This document shows, in pieces, positions 1 through 8,345 of a DNA stretch of 10,923 nt (positions are counted from its first letter, which is position 1; every line of letters starts with the position of its first letter). The DNA is from Pseudomonadota bacterium. Lineage in GTDB: Bacteria > Pseudomonadota > Alphaproteobacteria > Reyranellales > Reyranellaceae. A program made the translations under genes and the position numbers. The stretch lies in assembly GCA_023386865.1 (NCBI GenBank), contig JAEWIV010000262.1, forward strand, positions 1-10,923, given 5' to 3'. The notes beneath the pieces were generated by a model. That model was not told the DNA's origin. It was given only the letters and a program-made list of their open reading frames with translations, and made no database searches.

Positions 1-165
1 CAGGTAGCTGGCGGCCGGCTCGAGCGGGTGAAGATTCGCGAACGTCTCGGGCGTCCGTACATGGGCGCATTCGTGCGTGCCGACGCGCCCCTTTCGCCCA
101 CCGCCGCGCGTATGCTTCACGCCCTCATGATGGCTCCACGGTCAATCAAGCGCGGCCGTGACTAG
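1..165 (+). CDS. C-terminal end of a probable LysR-type transcriptional regulator (partial)
   Basis: Frame 1 is open from the window edge for 54 codons and stops at TAG 163-165. The tail includes GRPYMGAFVRADAPLSPTAA followed by a short helix (RMLHAL). This resembles the last strand and helix of a LysR substrate-binding domain, which commonly reads 'R+...APLSPAA+...L..L'. Such proteins are cytoplasmic DNA-binding regulators that sense a small ligand. The DNA-binding N-terminus lies outside the window, so the assignment rests on this tail alone. The gene runs in the same direction as the kinase block and is separated from it by 288 bases, so it may or may not belong to the same locus. Another alpha/beta protein with a similar tail cannot be excluded. 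Confidence 0.5.
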   Translation, partial: QVAGGRLERVKIRERLGRPYMGAFVRADAPLSPTAARMLHALMMAPRSIKRGRD

Positions 166-453
166 TGCCTCAATCCACTACTCGCAAATGCCTTCGCGTG
201 ATCACTAATGCAATGGCCGTGGAGAGGCATGGCAGCCGGCGAAGCGGCCGGCATCGCAGAGCGATGGGCCAGATCTCCCCCGAACGGTGGCGTCCTGACC
301 CGCCCGCCGTCCCGGTCCTTGAGGCGTCTGAGAGTTAGAAGCAGTCGGAGAACGCGATCGTCGCAACTGGGTAACGCCGCGGAAATAGCCTGTCGATCCT
401 TTCAAGGGATGCCGTCTGCCTTTATGCTCTCAATTCCTTTGGGAAGGGAATGC
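166..453. other. Intergenic leader before the first kinase
   Basis: I see no convincing gene here. The kinase reading frame stays open back to an ATG at 208, but those 82 codons are rich in Arg, Ser and Pro, match no family I recognise, and lack counterparts in the second kinase. A GCCGGC pair (236-241 and 248-253) and two palindromes near 397-449 are the only notable structures. The promoter of the signalling block most likely lies here. Confidence 0.5.
397..449 (+). promoter_or_regulatory. Candidate promoter/operator region with two similar palindromes
   Basis: TCCTTTCAAGGGA (397-409) and TCCTTTGGGAAGGGA (435-449) are two imperfect inverted repeats with the same half-sites, TCCTTT and AAGGGA. 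Between them is TATGCT (423-428), a weak -10-like hexamer. It lies 17 bases after TTTCAA (400-405), which is a poor -35. The second palindrome contains the AAGGGA that would serve as ribosome binding site for the ATG at 454. The pair could bind a dimeric regulator or form an RNA hairpin hiding the binding site. The symmetry is visible in the sequence; the function is a guess. Confidence 0.25.
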
Positions 454-3400
454 ATGCCCGCAGATACTGCAGGGTTCGCTTCATCGGGCGTACCTGAGCT
501 GCAGCGCCAGGTGGCGGAGCTGACCAAGGAGCTGCTCGCGCGCAAGGAGGGGGAAAGCTTTGCTCTCCAGCGTGAAGCAGCTTTTGAAGAGATTCTCAGC
601 GCCATCAACGACCCGCAGGCCGATGTCGCGCGAATATTCAGCCTCGTGATCGAGCGGGCTACAAAGCTGTGCTCTGCGGCATACGGTTACATTTGGCTAT
701 ACGACGGCGAGCGTGCCCGGCCCGCGGCATCGTTTGCGCAGCGGCCTTTCAGCGACTGGCTGCAGCACAGGGAGTCCGTTCCAAATGAAATCACTCCTTT
801 GGGCGAGGCACTCCTCCACCATCGCTTGGTTCACGTCGTCGATGCGACGGCTCATGAAGGTTATAGGCGGCACGCCGGGTTCCGCGAACTGGTGGACAGA
901 GGGAGCGTTCGAACCTTGCTGCACGTTCCCCTGCGCAAGGGCGAGAACCTGTTGGGGGTCATCACCGTCTATCGCCAGGAACGCCACCCGTTCTCGGACA
1001 GCCAGATTGCGTTGATGCAAGGCTTCGCGGCGCAGGCGGTGATCGCAATGGAGAATGCGCGCCTGCTGAATGCGCAGCGGGAGGCGTTGGAGCAGCAGAC
1101 AGCGACCGCGGAAGTTCTTCAGGTCATCAACGCCTCGCCTGGCCAGCTCGAACCGGTCTTCAACGTGATGCTTGAAAAGGCCATGGCCTTGTGCGGTGCG
1201 GCGTTCGGGCTCCTGACCAGCTACGACGGACAGCGCTTCAGCCCTGTCGCCATGCGCGGCGTTCCCCCGTCGCTGGCTGAGTACTTTGCTCGCGGAATGG
1301 ACCAGCCTAGCCCTGGGGAGGCGCACCATCGAATCCTCCAGGGCGAGGACGTGATTCACAACCTCGACCAGAGGGCGGAGGACGCGTATCTGGCCGGCTT
1401 GCCGCTGCGTCGCGCAGTAGTTGATCTCGGCGGAGCGCGCAGCGCGTTGGTAGTCGCCCTGCGCAAGGACGGTGCGGTGTTGGGCGCTCTCACCATCTAT
1501 CGCAAGGAGGTGCGGCCCTTCTCCGACAATGAGATTGAGCTGATGCGGAGCTTCGCTGCGCAAGCCGTGATCGCCATCGAGAACGTGCGGTTGTTCAACG
1601 AATTGCAGTCCAGCAACGACGGTCTCAAGGAAGCGCTGGATAAGCAAACGGCCACAAGCGACATTTTGCGTGTAATCAGCGGATCGCCAACCAATGTGGA
1701 GCCGGTCTTCAAGACGATTCTCGCAAATGCGAACACGCTGTGTAATGCCAGCTTCTCACTGCTTTGGCTTTGGGAAGGAGAGGCGCTGAGGGCGGTCGCG
1801 CACGAGCACGTGAATGTGTCTCCGAAGCTCGCGGAGTTCATCGCAACGGCGCGCCCGGGACCGCACCCACACACCCCGCTCGGGCTCAGCGTACTGGAGC
1901 GGACCGTCGTTCACGTTGAGGATGTCCTCGCTGATCCTCGATTTGTACCCGACGAGGTGCCAATATACCGGCTCGAAGGCGCTCGCAGCATCCTGGCGGT
2001 TCCTATGTTCCGTGAAGGCATACTCGTGGGCGTGATCAACATTTGGCGACGCGAACCGGGAGCTTTCACCGACGGCCAGAAAGCGCTGGTGCAGACTTTC
2101 GCCGATCAAGCAGTCATTGCCGTAGAGAACGTGCGGCTGTTCAGAGAACTGGAGAAACGCAACGCCGATCTGACTGAGGCACTTGAGCAACAAACTGCCA
2201 CCAGCGAGGTGCTGAAAGCGATCAGCCACTCAGCATTCGACCTCGGACCTGTGTTCGAGGCGGTCGTGGAGAACGCGGTCAAGCTGTGTGACGCCGAGCG
2301 AGCGTTCCTCTTCCGATTTGATGGCAGGCTCCTCAGGGCGGCTGCGTCCTATAATGCATCGCCGACGTTGAGAGAGTGGGTGCACAACAACCCTATCGCA
2401 CCGGGGCGGCAAAGCATTTCGGCGCGCGCCGCCCTCGAGCAGCGGACAGTCCATGTCCCTGACGTCCAAGCGGACCCTGAGTATGGTTATGCTCTTCGAG
2501 ATTCAGATCCTATTGGGACAATCCTCGCCGTGCCGATGCTCAAGGGCGACAACCTGATTGGCACGATCACAATCTATAAGCTGAAAGTCAGCCCCTTCAC
2601 CGACAAGCAGATTGCACTCGTAGAGACCTTCGCTGCCCAAGCGGTGATCGCCATCGAGAACGTTCGGCTGCTCACGGAGCTGCGTGAGTCGTTGGAGCAG
2701 CAGACCGCCACAGGAGAGATTTTGCGGGTAATTGCGCAGTCGCCGACGGACGTGAAACCGGTGCTCGATGCCGTCGCCAACGCCGCCTTGCGCTTCTGCG
2801 GCGCAAATGACGTGCAAGTCTGCCTGCGGGAAGCGGAACAATGGTTCGTGGCGGTCCATCTTGGACCACTAGGCTCGAAGGTCGGCGAGCGGCGAATACT
2901 CGACCGTCAAACGGGCCCCGGCCGAGCGATCACGGATGGCAAGACCGTCCACTTGGCGGACGTACAAGGACTCGATCCCGTTGAATTCGCCGAAGCGCGC
3001 AAGCTTGGGACTGCCCTGGGGTTTAACTCAGCGCTATGCGCGCCGATGATGCGGGACGAAGTCGCGATCGGTGGCATTTCGCTCAGGCGTCCGCAAACTG
3101 GTTCATTCAGTGAACGCCAGATCGCTCTTTTGGAGTCCTTCGCCGCCCAGGCAGTGATCGCCATCGAAAATGTCCGCCTGTTCACCGAGCTGCGTGAAGC
3201 GCTCGAGCAGCAGACTGCGACTGCCGACATCCTGCGCGTCATCTCACAGTCGCCCACCGACGTCGGCCCGGTGCTGAAGGAAGTTGCTAAGGCCGCCCTT
3301 AAGTTCTGCAACGCCCGCGATGCGTTGGTCGCTCTGCGCGATGGTGACAGGTGGGTAGTGGCAGCGCACGAGGGTCCGATCGACGCTCCGGCAGGACTGG

Positions 3401-4557
3401 CGCGTCCGCTCAATCGGGCTTCGGTTCCGGGTCGAGCCATCCTGGACAGCGACGTCGTGCAGGTTACGGACTTTCAGTCCGCCGAAGCTGACGAATTCCC
3501 GCTGGGGCGCGAGATTAGTGCGCTGCGGGGCTTTCGTGCAGCTCTGGCCGCGCCGTTGCTGCTTGATAAAAGAGCTGTCGGCGCCATTTCCCTGAGGCGA
3601 ACCGAACCCGGGGCGTTCACGCCGAACCAGGTGGAGTTGCTCAAGAGCTTCGCCGCCCAGGCGGTGATCGCGATCGAGAACGTGCGGCTGTTTACCCAGT
3701 TGCGGGACTCACTTGAGCGGCTCAAAGCAGCGCAGGCCAACCTGATCCAAGCCGAGAAGATGGCGTCACTGGGCCAGCTGACGGCCGGCATCGCCCACGA
3801 GATCAAGAACCCGTTGAACTTCGTCAACAACTTCGCTGGCTTGTCGAACGAGTTGCTCGACGAACTGAAGCAGGCAGTGGACCCGCTGCTCGGCAGAGAT
3901 GACGACAAGCGCGCCGAGGTGCAGGAGACTATGGAGCTCCTGAACAGCAACCTCGCCAAGATCGTCGAGCATGGAAAGCGCGCCGACGGCATCGTCAAGA
4001 GCATGCTTTCACATTCCCGCGGCGGAAGCGGCGACTGGCAGGAATCGAACATCAACACGCTGGTCGAGGAGGCGCTCAACCTCGCCTATCACGGCGCCCG
4101 GGCCCAAGAAAAGGACTTCAACATTACCTTGGCGCGCGACCTCCCGCGAGCCGTAGGGCCGATCGAGGTCGTGCCGCAGGACATCACGCGTGTATTCCTC
4201 AACCTGTTCGGCAACGCCTTCTACGCCACCAGAAAGCGCGCTTCGGGCACCGCCGATGCCGGCTACCGGCCGACACTCGACGTCTCCACCCGGGATCTGG
4301 GAGAGGCGGTCGAGATCAGGGTGCGCGACAATGGTACCGGCATCCGCTCGGACGTTCGGGCAAAGCTGTTCCAGCCTTTCTTCACGACTAAGCCGACGGG
4401 CGAAGGGACGGGCCTCGGCCTGTCGATCAGCTACGACATTGTCACCCAGCAGCATGGCGGCACCATCGAGGTCGAGAGCGAGCCGGGATCGTTCACTGAA
4501 TTCACCATTCGCCTGCCACGCGGGCGGCGTGGTGCGCAGTCGCGAGGAGCAACATGA
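454..4557 (+). CDS. Cytoplasmic sensor histidine kinase with six tandem GAF domains
   Basis: A 1367-residue kinase. The ATG at 454 is chosen because it follows GGGAAGGGA and gives an N-terminus (MPAD..., then ELQRQVAEL) matching the second kinase (MPAD..., LELQRQIDEL); the frame is open back to 208. Six GAF domains follow, each ending in a near-identical signature (FAAQAVIAIENVRLF type) starting at residues 191, 367, 549, 726, 896 and 1066. Helical linkers such as LEQQTATSEVL join them. Then come HisKA with GIAHEIKNPLNF (phospho-acceptor His1115) and HATPase_c with Asn1254 in FLNLFGNAFYAT, DNGTGI from Asp1292 and GEGTGLG at 1316-1322, so the catalytic core looks intact. No signal peptide or membrane segment is seen, so it should sense cytoplasmic ligands; these are unknown. 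No obvious bilin-binding motif was noticed. Its stop overlaps the next start (ATGA, 4554-4557). By eye it uses more AT-ending codons than the second kinase. Confidence 0.93.
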   Translation: MPADTAGFASSGVPELQRQVAELTKELLARKEGESFALQREAAFEEILSAINDPQADVARIFSLVIERATKLCSAAYGYIWLYDGERARPAASFAQRPFSDWLQHRESVPNEITPLGEALLHHRLVHVVDATAHEGYRRHAGFRELVDRGSVRTLLHVPLRKGENLLGVITVYRQERHPFSDSQIALMQGFAAQAVIAMENARLLNAQREALEQQTATAEVLQVINASPGQLEPVFNVMLEKAMALCGAAFGLLTSYDGQRFSPVAMRGVPPSLAEYFARGMDQPSPGEAHHRILQGEDVIHNLDQRAEDAYLAGLPLRRAVVDLGGARSALVVALRKDGAVLGALTIYRKEVRPFSDNEIELMRSFAAQAVIAIENVRLFNELQSSNDGLKEALDKQTATSDILRVISGSPTNVEPVFKTILANANTLCNASFSLLWLWEGEALRAVAHEHVNVSPKLAEFIATARPGPHPHTPLGLSVLERTVVHVEDVLADPRFVPDEVPIYRLEGARSILAVPMFREGILVGVINIWRREPGAFTDGQKALVQTFADQAVIAVENVRLFRELEKRNADLTEALEQQTATSEVLKAISHSAFDLGPVFEAVVENAVKLCDAERAFLFRFDGRLLRAAASYNASPTLREWVHNNPIAPGRQSISARAALEQRTVHVPDVQADPEYGYALRDSDPIGTILAVPMLKGDNLIGTITIYKLKVSPFTDKQIALVETFAAQAVIAIENVRLLTELRESLEQQTATGEILRVIAQSPTDVKPVLDAVANAALRFCGANDVQVCLREAEQWFVAVHLGPLGSKVGERRILDRQTGPGRAITDGKTVHLADVQGLDPVEFAEARKLGTALGFNSALCAPMMRDEVAIGGISLRRPQTGSFSERQIALLESFAAQAVIAIENVRLFTELREALEQQTATADILRVISQSPTDVGPVLKEVAKAALKFCNARDALVALRDGDRWVVAAHEGPIDAPAGLARPLNRASVPGRAILDSDVVQVTDFQSAEADEFPLGREISALRGFRAALAAPLLLDKRAVGAISLRRTEPGAFTPNQVELLKSFAAQAVIAIENVRLFTQLRDSLERLKAAQANLIQAEKMASLGQLTAGIAHEIKNPLNFVNNFAGLSNELLDELKQAVDPLLGRDDDKRAEVQETMELLNSNLAKIVEHGKRADGIVKSMLSHSRGGSGDWQESNINTLVEEALNLAYHGARAQEKDFNITLARDLPRAVGPIEVVPQDITRVFLNLFGNAFYATRKRASGTADAGYRPTLDVSTRDLGEAVEIRVRDNGTGIRSDVRAKLFQPFFTTKPTGEGTGLGLSISYDIVTQQHGGTIEVESEPGSFTEFTIRLPRGRRGAQSRGAT
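1024..3693 (+). repeat. Six-fold imperfect direct repeat at GAF domain ends
   Basis: A roughly 45-base segment encoding the FAAQAVIAIENVRLF-type signature recurs at 1024, 1552, 2098, 2629, 3139 and 3649, with spacings of about 510-546 bases. It appears again three times in the second kinase (5970, 6525, 7038). The DNA itself is similar; the core is close to CAGGCGGTGATCGC(C/G)ATCGAG. These are coding repeats and could support recombination that changes GAF number. Confidence 0.8.
4405..4461 (+). repeat. 57-base perfect direct repeat, copy 1 (kinase ATP-binding region)
   Basis: This stretch, encoding the G2 box and the following helix (GTGLGLSISYDI...), is base-for-base identical to 8193-8249 in the second kinase, including synonymous positions. 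The flanks are also similar but carry third-position differences. Confidence 0.9.
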
Positions 4558-4943
4558 GCGTCAGCATTCTGGTCGTCGACGATGAGCCGGACATCGCCGA
4601 GCTCTTCCGCCAACGCTTCCGTCGCGAGATCCGGCAAGGGCTCTACGTGTTGCACTTCGCACATTCGGGTGAAGCGGCACTGAGAATGCTGTCGGATGGC
4701 ATACGACCCGAGCTGATCGTAATCCTGTCCGACATCAACATGCCAGGCATGGACGGGCTTACTCTGCTCGATGAGATCAAGCGACGCTGGCCGGATTTGC
4801 CGGTCATGATGGTCACGGCCTACGGCGATGATGAACGGCGGCGGATTGCCGGCGAGCGCGGGGCCATGGAGTTTCTCGCCAAGCCGGTCGACTTCGACCT
4901 CCTGAAACAGCAGCTGCGGCAATTGCCGAATTCGTCCAGTTGA
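4554..4943 (+). CDS. Single-domain response regulator (receiver only)
   Basis: A 129-residue receiver. The acidic pair is Asp9-Asp10 (VVDDEPD), the phospho-acceptor is Asp60 in SDINMPGMDG, and Thr87 (MMVTAYGD) and Lys109 (LAKPVD) complete the switch residues, so it should be phosphorylatable. No output domain follows, so it may act by protein contact, as a phosphate sink, or as a relay intermediate. The start is set by GAGGAG (4544-4549) and by the ATGA overlap with the kinase stop, which implies translational coupling and a cognate kinase-regulator pair. It ends in a short Ser-rich tail (LPNSSS). Its receiver resembles the one in the cyclase gene downstream (INMP.MDGLTLL shared), consistent with duplication of the kinase-regulator unit. 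Confidence 0.92.
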   Translation: MSVSILVVDDEPDIAELFRQRFRREIRQGLYVLHFAHSGEAALRMLSDGIRPELIVILSDINMPGMDGLTLLDEIKRRWPDLPVMMVTAYGDDERRRIAGERGAMEFLAKPVDFDLLKQQLRQLPNSSS

Positions 4944-4956
4944 CCGGCAGGATGCG

Positions 4957-5070
4957 ATGACAGGCCGAGCCACGATCCTTGCTGTCTGCGATGGGCCCGA
5001 TGTCGGGGTACTGTCGGGGTCGCCTGCCGCCTTGCCGTGCGGGGAGGGGCCATGCCCGCCGACGCCGTAG
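4957..5070 (+). pseudogene. Receiver-domain N-terminal remnant (probable pseudogene fragment)
   Basis: A 37-codon ORF starts 13 bases after the previous stop, behind GGCAGGA (4946-4952), and runs past the start of the next kinase in another frame. Its first 19 residues, MTGRATILAVCDGPDVGVL, align without gaps to the start of the downstream cyclase regulator, MSGQARILAVDDEPDFEAL, with 11 identities. By my count 37 of 57 bases match. The first acidic residue is replaced by Cys and the Glu by Gly, and similarity stops abruptly after codon 19. This fits the decayed 5' end of a response regulator gene. It could instead be translated as a short leader peptide coupled to the kinase, or be a chance resemblance. 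Confidence 0.5.
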
Positions 5071-8000
5071 CTCCGTCGCCTGCATCGCTCGAGCTGCAGC
5101 GGCAGATCGATGAGCTGAGCTCCAAGCTTCGCGACAGCGAGAGGCGTCATGCTCTTGTGATCGACGCTGTGGCTGAAGGCATCTACGAATGGAACATAGC
5201 AACCAACGCCCTTCGCGTGTCTGAACGTCTGAACCAGATCTTCGGATTCGAGGGCCGTGCGCTCGCCGCCGGGGACTGGAACAGGCTGGTCCATCCGGAG
5301 GACTTCGCGGGCTATCGCAACGCGCTGCGCGCCTGCCTCAAGGGAGCACGCCGGCGACTCGATTGCGAGTACCGTCTGCGGCACGCTGACGGCGTCTATC
5401 GCTGGGTCGAGGATCGCGCCGTGGCGGTACTGGGCAAGGACGGCCGAGCGGTCCGGCTGGTCGGCGCGGTAAGCGATGTCACGGCCCGCAAGGAAAGCGA
5501 ACGCGCCCTTCGCGAGGCGCTCGAGCATCAGACCGCCATCAGCGAAGTGCTCGAGGCCATCGGGCGTTCCACTTCGGACATCCAGCCCGTGCTCGACACG
5601 ATGCTGGCCGCTGCCTTGCGCCTGTGCAGGACCGAATCCGGTGGAATTGCCGTCCAGCACGGCGATGTCTTCCGCTACGTTGCGACTCTGGGCTGGGACC
5701 CGGTTGCGGACCAGGCCTTTCGCGACATGGACATCGTGCCGGGCCGCGGCACCGTCGCCGGGCGCGTCCTGCAGGCGGCTCATGTCGTGCAGGTCGAGGA
5801 TGTGGCCTCCGATCCGGAGTTCGAGCGGCGCGATCTGGCAGCACTCTCGCAATGGCATACCGCCCTTGGCGTCCCGCTGATGAGGGGCGGGCGGCCGATC
5901 GGCGCCATTGCCATCACCCGCGACCGCATCGAACCGTTTACCGAGCGCCAGATCGGCTTGGTCAGGACGTTCGCCGACCAAGCCGTGATCGCGATGGAGA
6001 ACGCCCGTTTGCTGAACGAGCTGCGCCAGCGCACCGACGATTTGCAGGAGTCGCTCGCCTACCAGACTGCCATCGGCGAGGTCCTCACAACCATCAGCCG
6101 TTCGACCTTCGACCTCGAACCGGTCCTGCAGACCTTGGCCGAGACCGTATTGCGCCTTTGCGAAGCCGAGATGGCGTTCATCGTGCGTCGCGATGGGGAG
6201 CGCTTCGTCGTGGTGACCGCAGCCGGCGCCACACCGGAGAGTGCTCGGCGCGCGCGTGACTATCACCTCTACCAGAAGGAGCGCCCGCTCACCGTCGACC
6301 GCGGTTCGCTCACGGGCCGCGTCGCGCTCGAGAAGCGTCCGGTTCAGATCGCCGACGTCACCACCGACCCGGAATACAAGCTTGCGGCTGCATCGGCGCT
6401 CGGCAAGATTCGCACCCAGGTCGGCGTGCCGCTCATTCGTGAAGGCGCGCTAGTCGGCGTCATGGTGCTGTCGCGACATCGCGTCGAGCCGTTCTCCCAA
6501 CGACAGGTCAACCTGCTGCGCACCTTCGCCGACCAGGCGGTGATCGCGATGGAGAACGCCCGGTTGCTCGGCGAGCTGCGCGAATCGCTTGACCAGCAGA
6601 CGGCGACCAGTGACGTGCTGAAAACCATCAGCCGCTCGTCGGTCGGCCTCGAAACCGTCCTGCAGACCCTGGTCGAGACGGTTGGACGCCTGTGTCGCGC
6701 CGACCAGTCCTATTTGTACCGGGAGGAGGACGGCTTGCACCGTCTCCTGGCCTCGCATGGCCTGTCGGACGACGTGCGCCGGTATTTTTCCGACCATCCC
6801 TTCGAGCCCACCGAGCGGACGCTCGGCGGGCGGGTGATCCGGAGCCGACAGACGGTCCATATCGCCGACGTCCTGAAGGAGAGCGACTATGGCTACGGCG
6901 AGGGCCAGCGCCTTGCCGGCTATCGCACGATGCTCGGCATCCCGTTGCTGGCCCAGGACAAGATGGTCGGCGTGTTCATCGTGACGCGCACGCGCGTCGA
7001 TCCATTCACCGACAAGGAAACCGCCCTCGCCAGCGGCTTCGCCGACCAGGCCGTGATCGCCATTGAGAATGCCCGCCTGTTCGAGGAGTTGCGCGAGCGC
7101 CAGAACGAGCTGCGCACCACCTTCGACAACATCGGCGATGCCGTCCTGATGTTCGACGACCAGCTGCGCCTGCGTGCCTGGAACCGGAACTTCCAGGAAC
7201 TGCTCGACATCCCCGACGCCTTCCTCGCCCAGCGGCCGTCTTACGACGAGTACGTCCGCATGCTGGTCGAGCGCGGCGAGTTCGGTTCGGCGGACGGCGA
7301 AGCCGAGACCCGGCGGCTGCTGCGCGACGTCGGGCGGCAGTGGGCGAGCGAGCGCACTCGGCCCGATGGGCGCGTGATCGGGGTGCGCAACAATCCGGTG
7401 CCGGGCGGGGGCACCGTGGCGATTTACAGCGACATCACCGAGCGGAAGAAGGCGGAAGCCGAGATCCGCGCGGCGCGCGACGCGGCGGAGACCGCTCTTG
7501 AGAAGCTGAAGGCGGCGCAGGCAAACCTTGTGCAGGCCGAGAAGATGGCCTCGCTCGGCCAGCTCACCGCCGGGATCGCACATGAGATCAAGAATCCGCT
7601 GAACTTCGTAAACAATTTTGCCACCTTGTCGGTCGAGCTGGTCGACGAGCTGAAGGAGGCCCTGTCATCGGGCTTGGCAGCGCGGGACGAGGACAGGCGC
7701 GCCGAAATCGACGAAACCATGCAGCTGCTTGTCGGCAATCTCAGCAAGATCGCCGAGCACGGCAGGCGCGCCGACGGCATCGTCAAGAGCATGCTGTCAC
7801 ATTCCCGCGGCGGGACGGGCGATTGGCAGGAAGCCAATATCAACACGCTGGTCGATGAGGCGGTCAACCTCGCCTATCACGGCGCGCGCGCCCAGGATAA
7901 GGACTTCAATGTCACACTCCAGCGCGACCTTGCCCCTCAGATGACGGTGATCGAGGTCGTGCCGCAGGACGTCACGCGGGTATTTCTCAATCTGTTCGGC

Positions 8001-8345
8001 AACGCCTTCTACGCAACGACACGCCGTCATCTGGCCGGCGCCGACGCCGGCTACCGCCCCACCGTTACGGTCTCGACTCGCGATCTCGGCCAGGCGGTCG
8101 AGATCAAGGTCCGCGATAATGGAACGGGCATTCAGCCGGAGACTCGCGCTAGGCTGTTCGAGCCTTTCTTCACCACCAAGCCGACGGGTGAGGGGACGGG
8201 CCTCGGCCTGTCGATCAGCTACGACATTGTCACCCAGCAGCATGGCGGCGCTATCGAGGTCGAGAGCGAGCCAGGGTCCTTCACCGAATTCATCGTTCGT
8301 CTGCCGCGCCGCCGGCGTACTGCGCCGACGCGAGCGACGCCATGA
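5052..8345 (+). CDS. Cytoplasmic sensor histidine kinase, PAS-GAF3-PAS-HisKA-HATPase
   Basis: A 1097-residue kinase. The ATG at 5052 follows GGGGAGGGG (5041-5049) and matches the MPAD start of the first kinase; an in-frame GTG at 5037 is possible but would sit inside or before that binding site. Order: N-terminal helix; PAS (about 30-145: AVAEGIYEWN, then HADGVYRWVEDR and DVTARKESER); three GAF domains with end signatures from residues 307, 492 and 663; a second PAS (about 684-800: NIGDAVLMFDD to YSDITERKKAEAE); HisKA with phospho-acceptor His844; HATPase_c with Asn984, Asp1022 (DNGTGI) and GEGTGLG at 1046-1052. All catalytic boxes are present and no membrane segments are seen. The core from KAAQAN to the end is nearly the same as in the first kinase, so crosstalk is likely. 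Its stop overlaps a 35-codon ORF (ATGA 8342-8345). Ligands are unknown. Confidence 0.93.
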   Translation: MPADAVAPSPASLELQRQIDELSSKLRDSERRHALVIDAVAEGIYEWNIATNALRVSERLNQIFGFEGRALAAGDWNRLVHPEDFAGYRNALRACLKGARRRLDCEYRLRHADGVYRWVEDRAVAVLGKDGRAVRLVGAVSDVTARKESERALREALEHQTAISEVLEAIGRSTSDIQPVLDTMLAAALRLCRTESGGIAVQHGDVFRYVATLGWDPVADQAFRDMDIVPGRGTVAGRVLQAAHVVQVEDVASDPEFERRDLAALSQWHTALGVPLMRGGRPIGAIAITRDRIEPFTERQIGLVRTFADQAVIAMENARLLNELRQRTDDLQESLAYQTAIGEVLTTISRSTFDLEPVLQTLAETVLRLCEAEMAFIVRRDGERFVVVTAAGATPESARRARDYHLYQKERPLTVDRGSLTGRVALEKRPVQIADVTTDPEYKLAAASALGKIRTQVGVPLIREGALVGVMVLSRHRVEPFSQRQVNLLRTFADQAVIAMENARLLGELRESLDQQTATSDVLKTISRSSVGLETVLQTLVETVGRLCRADQSYLYREEDGLHRLLASHGLSDDVRRYFSDHPFEPTERTLGGRVIRSRQTVHIADVLKESDYGYGEGQRLAGYRTMLGIPLLAQDKMVGVFIVTRTRVDPFTDKETALASGFADQAVIAIENARLFEELRERQNELRTTFDNIGDAVLMFDDQLRLRAWNRNFQELLDIPDAFLAQRPSYDEYVRMLVERGEFGSADGEAETRRLLRDVGRQWASERTRPDGRVIGVRNNPVPGGGTVAIYSDITERKKAEAEIRAARDAAETALEKLKAAQANLVQAEKMASLGQLTAGIAHEIKNPLNFVNNFATLSVELVDELKEALSSGLAARDEDRRAEIDETMQLLVGNLSKIAEHGRRADGIVKSMLSHSRGGTGDWQEANINTLVDEAVNLAYHGARAQDKDFNVTLQRDLAPQMTVIEVVPQDVTRVFLNLFGNAFYATTRRHLAGADAGYRPTVTVSTRDLGQAVEIKVRDNGTGIQPETRARLFEPFFTTKPTGEGTGLGLSISYDIVTQQHGGAIEVESEPGSFTEFIVRLPRRRRTAPTRATP
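8193..8249 (+). repeat. 57-base perfect direct repeat, copy 2 (kinase ATP-binding region)
   Basis: Identical to 4405-4461 in the first kinase; same reading frame and same part of the ATP-binding domain. Confidence 0.9.

Noticed and set aside
208..453. Upstream in-frame extension of the first kinase (82 residues)
   Set aside because: It has a low-complexity Arg/Ser/Pro composition, no counterpart in the paralogous kinase, and a better ribosome site and matching MPAD start at 454.
1024..3693. Regularly spaced repeats as a possible CRISPR or satellite array
   Set aside because: Units are about 510-546 bases apart, imperfect, and encode the same part of each GAF domain.
4431..6266. 611-codon open frame on the minus strand
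   Set aside because: It lies opposite two kinases and a regulator. It is a shadow of high-GC coding DNA with no recognisable domain.
6450..7583. 377-codon open frame on the minus strand, and the similar 316-codon one at 697-1647
   Set aside because: Both are antisense to GAF repeats, and their mutual resemblance (HRDHRL-type repeats) comes from those repeats.
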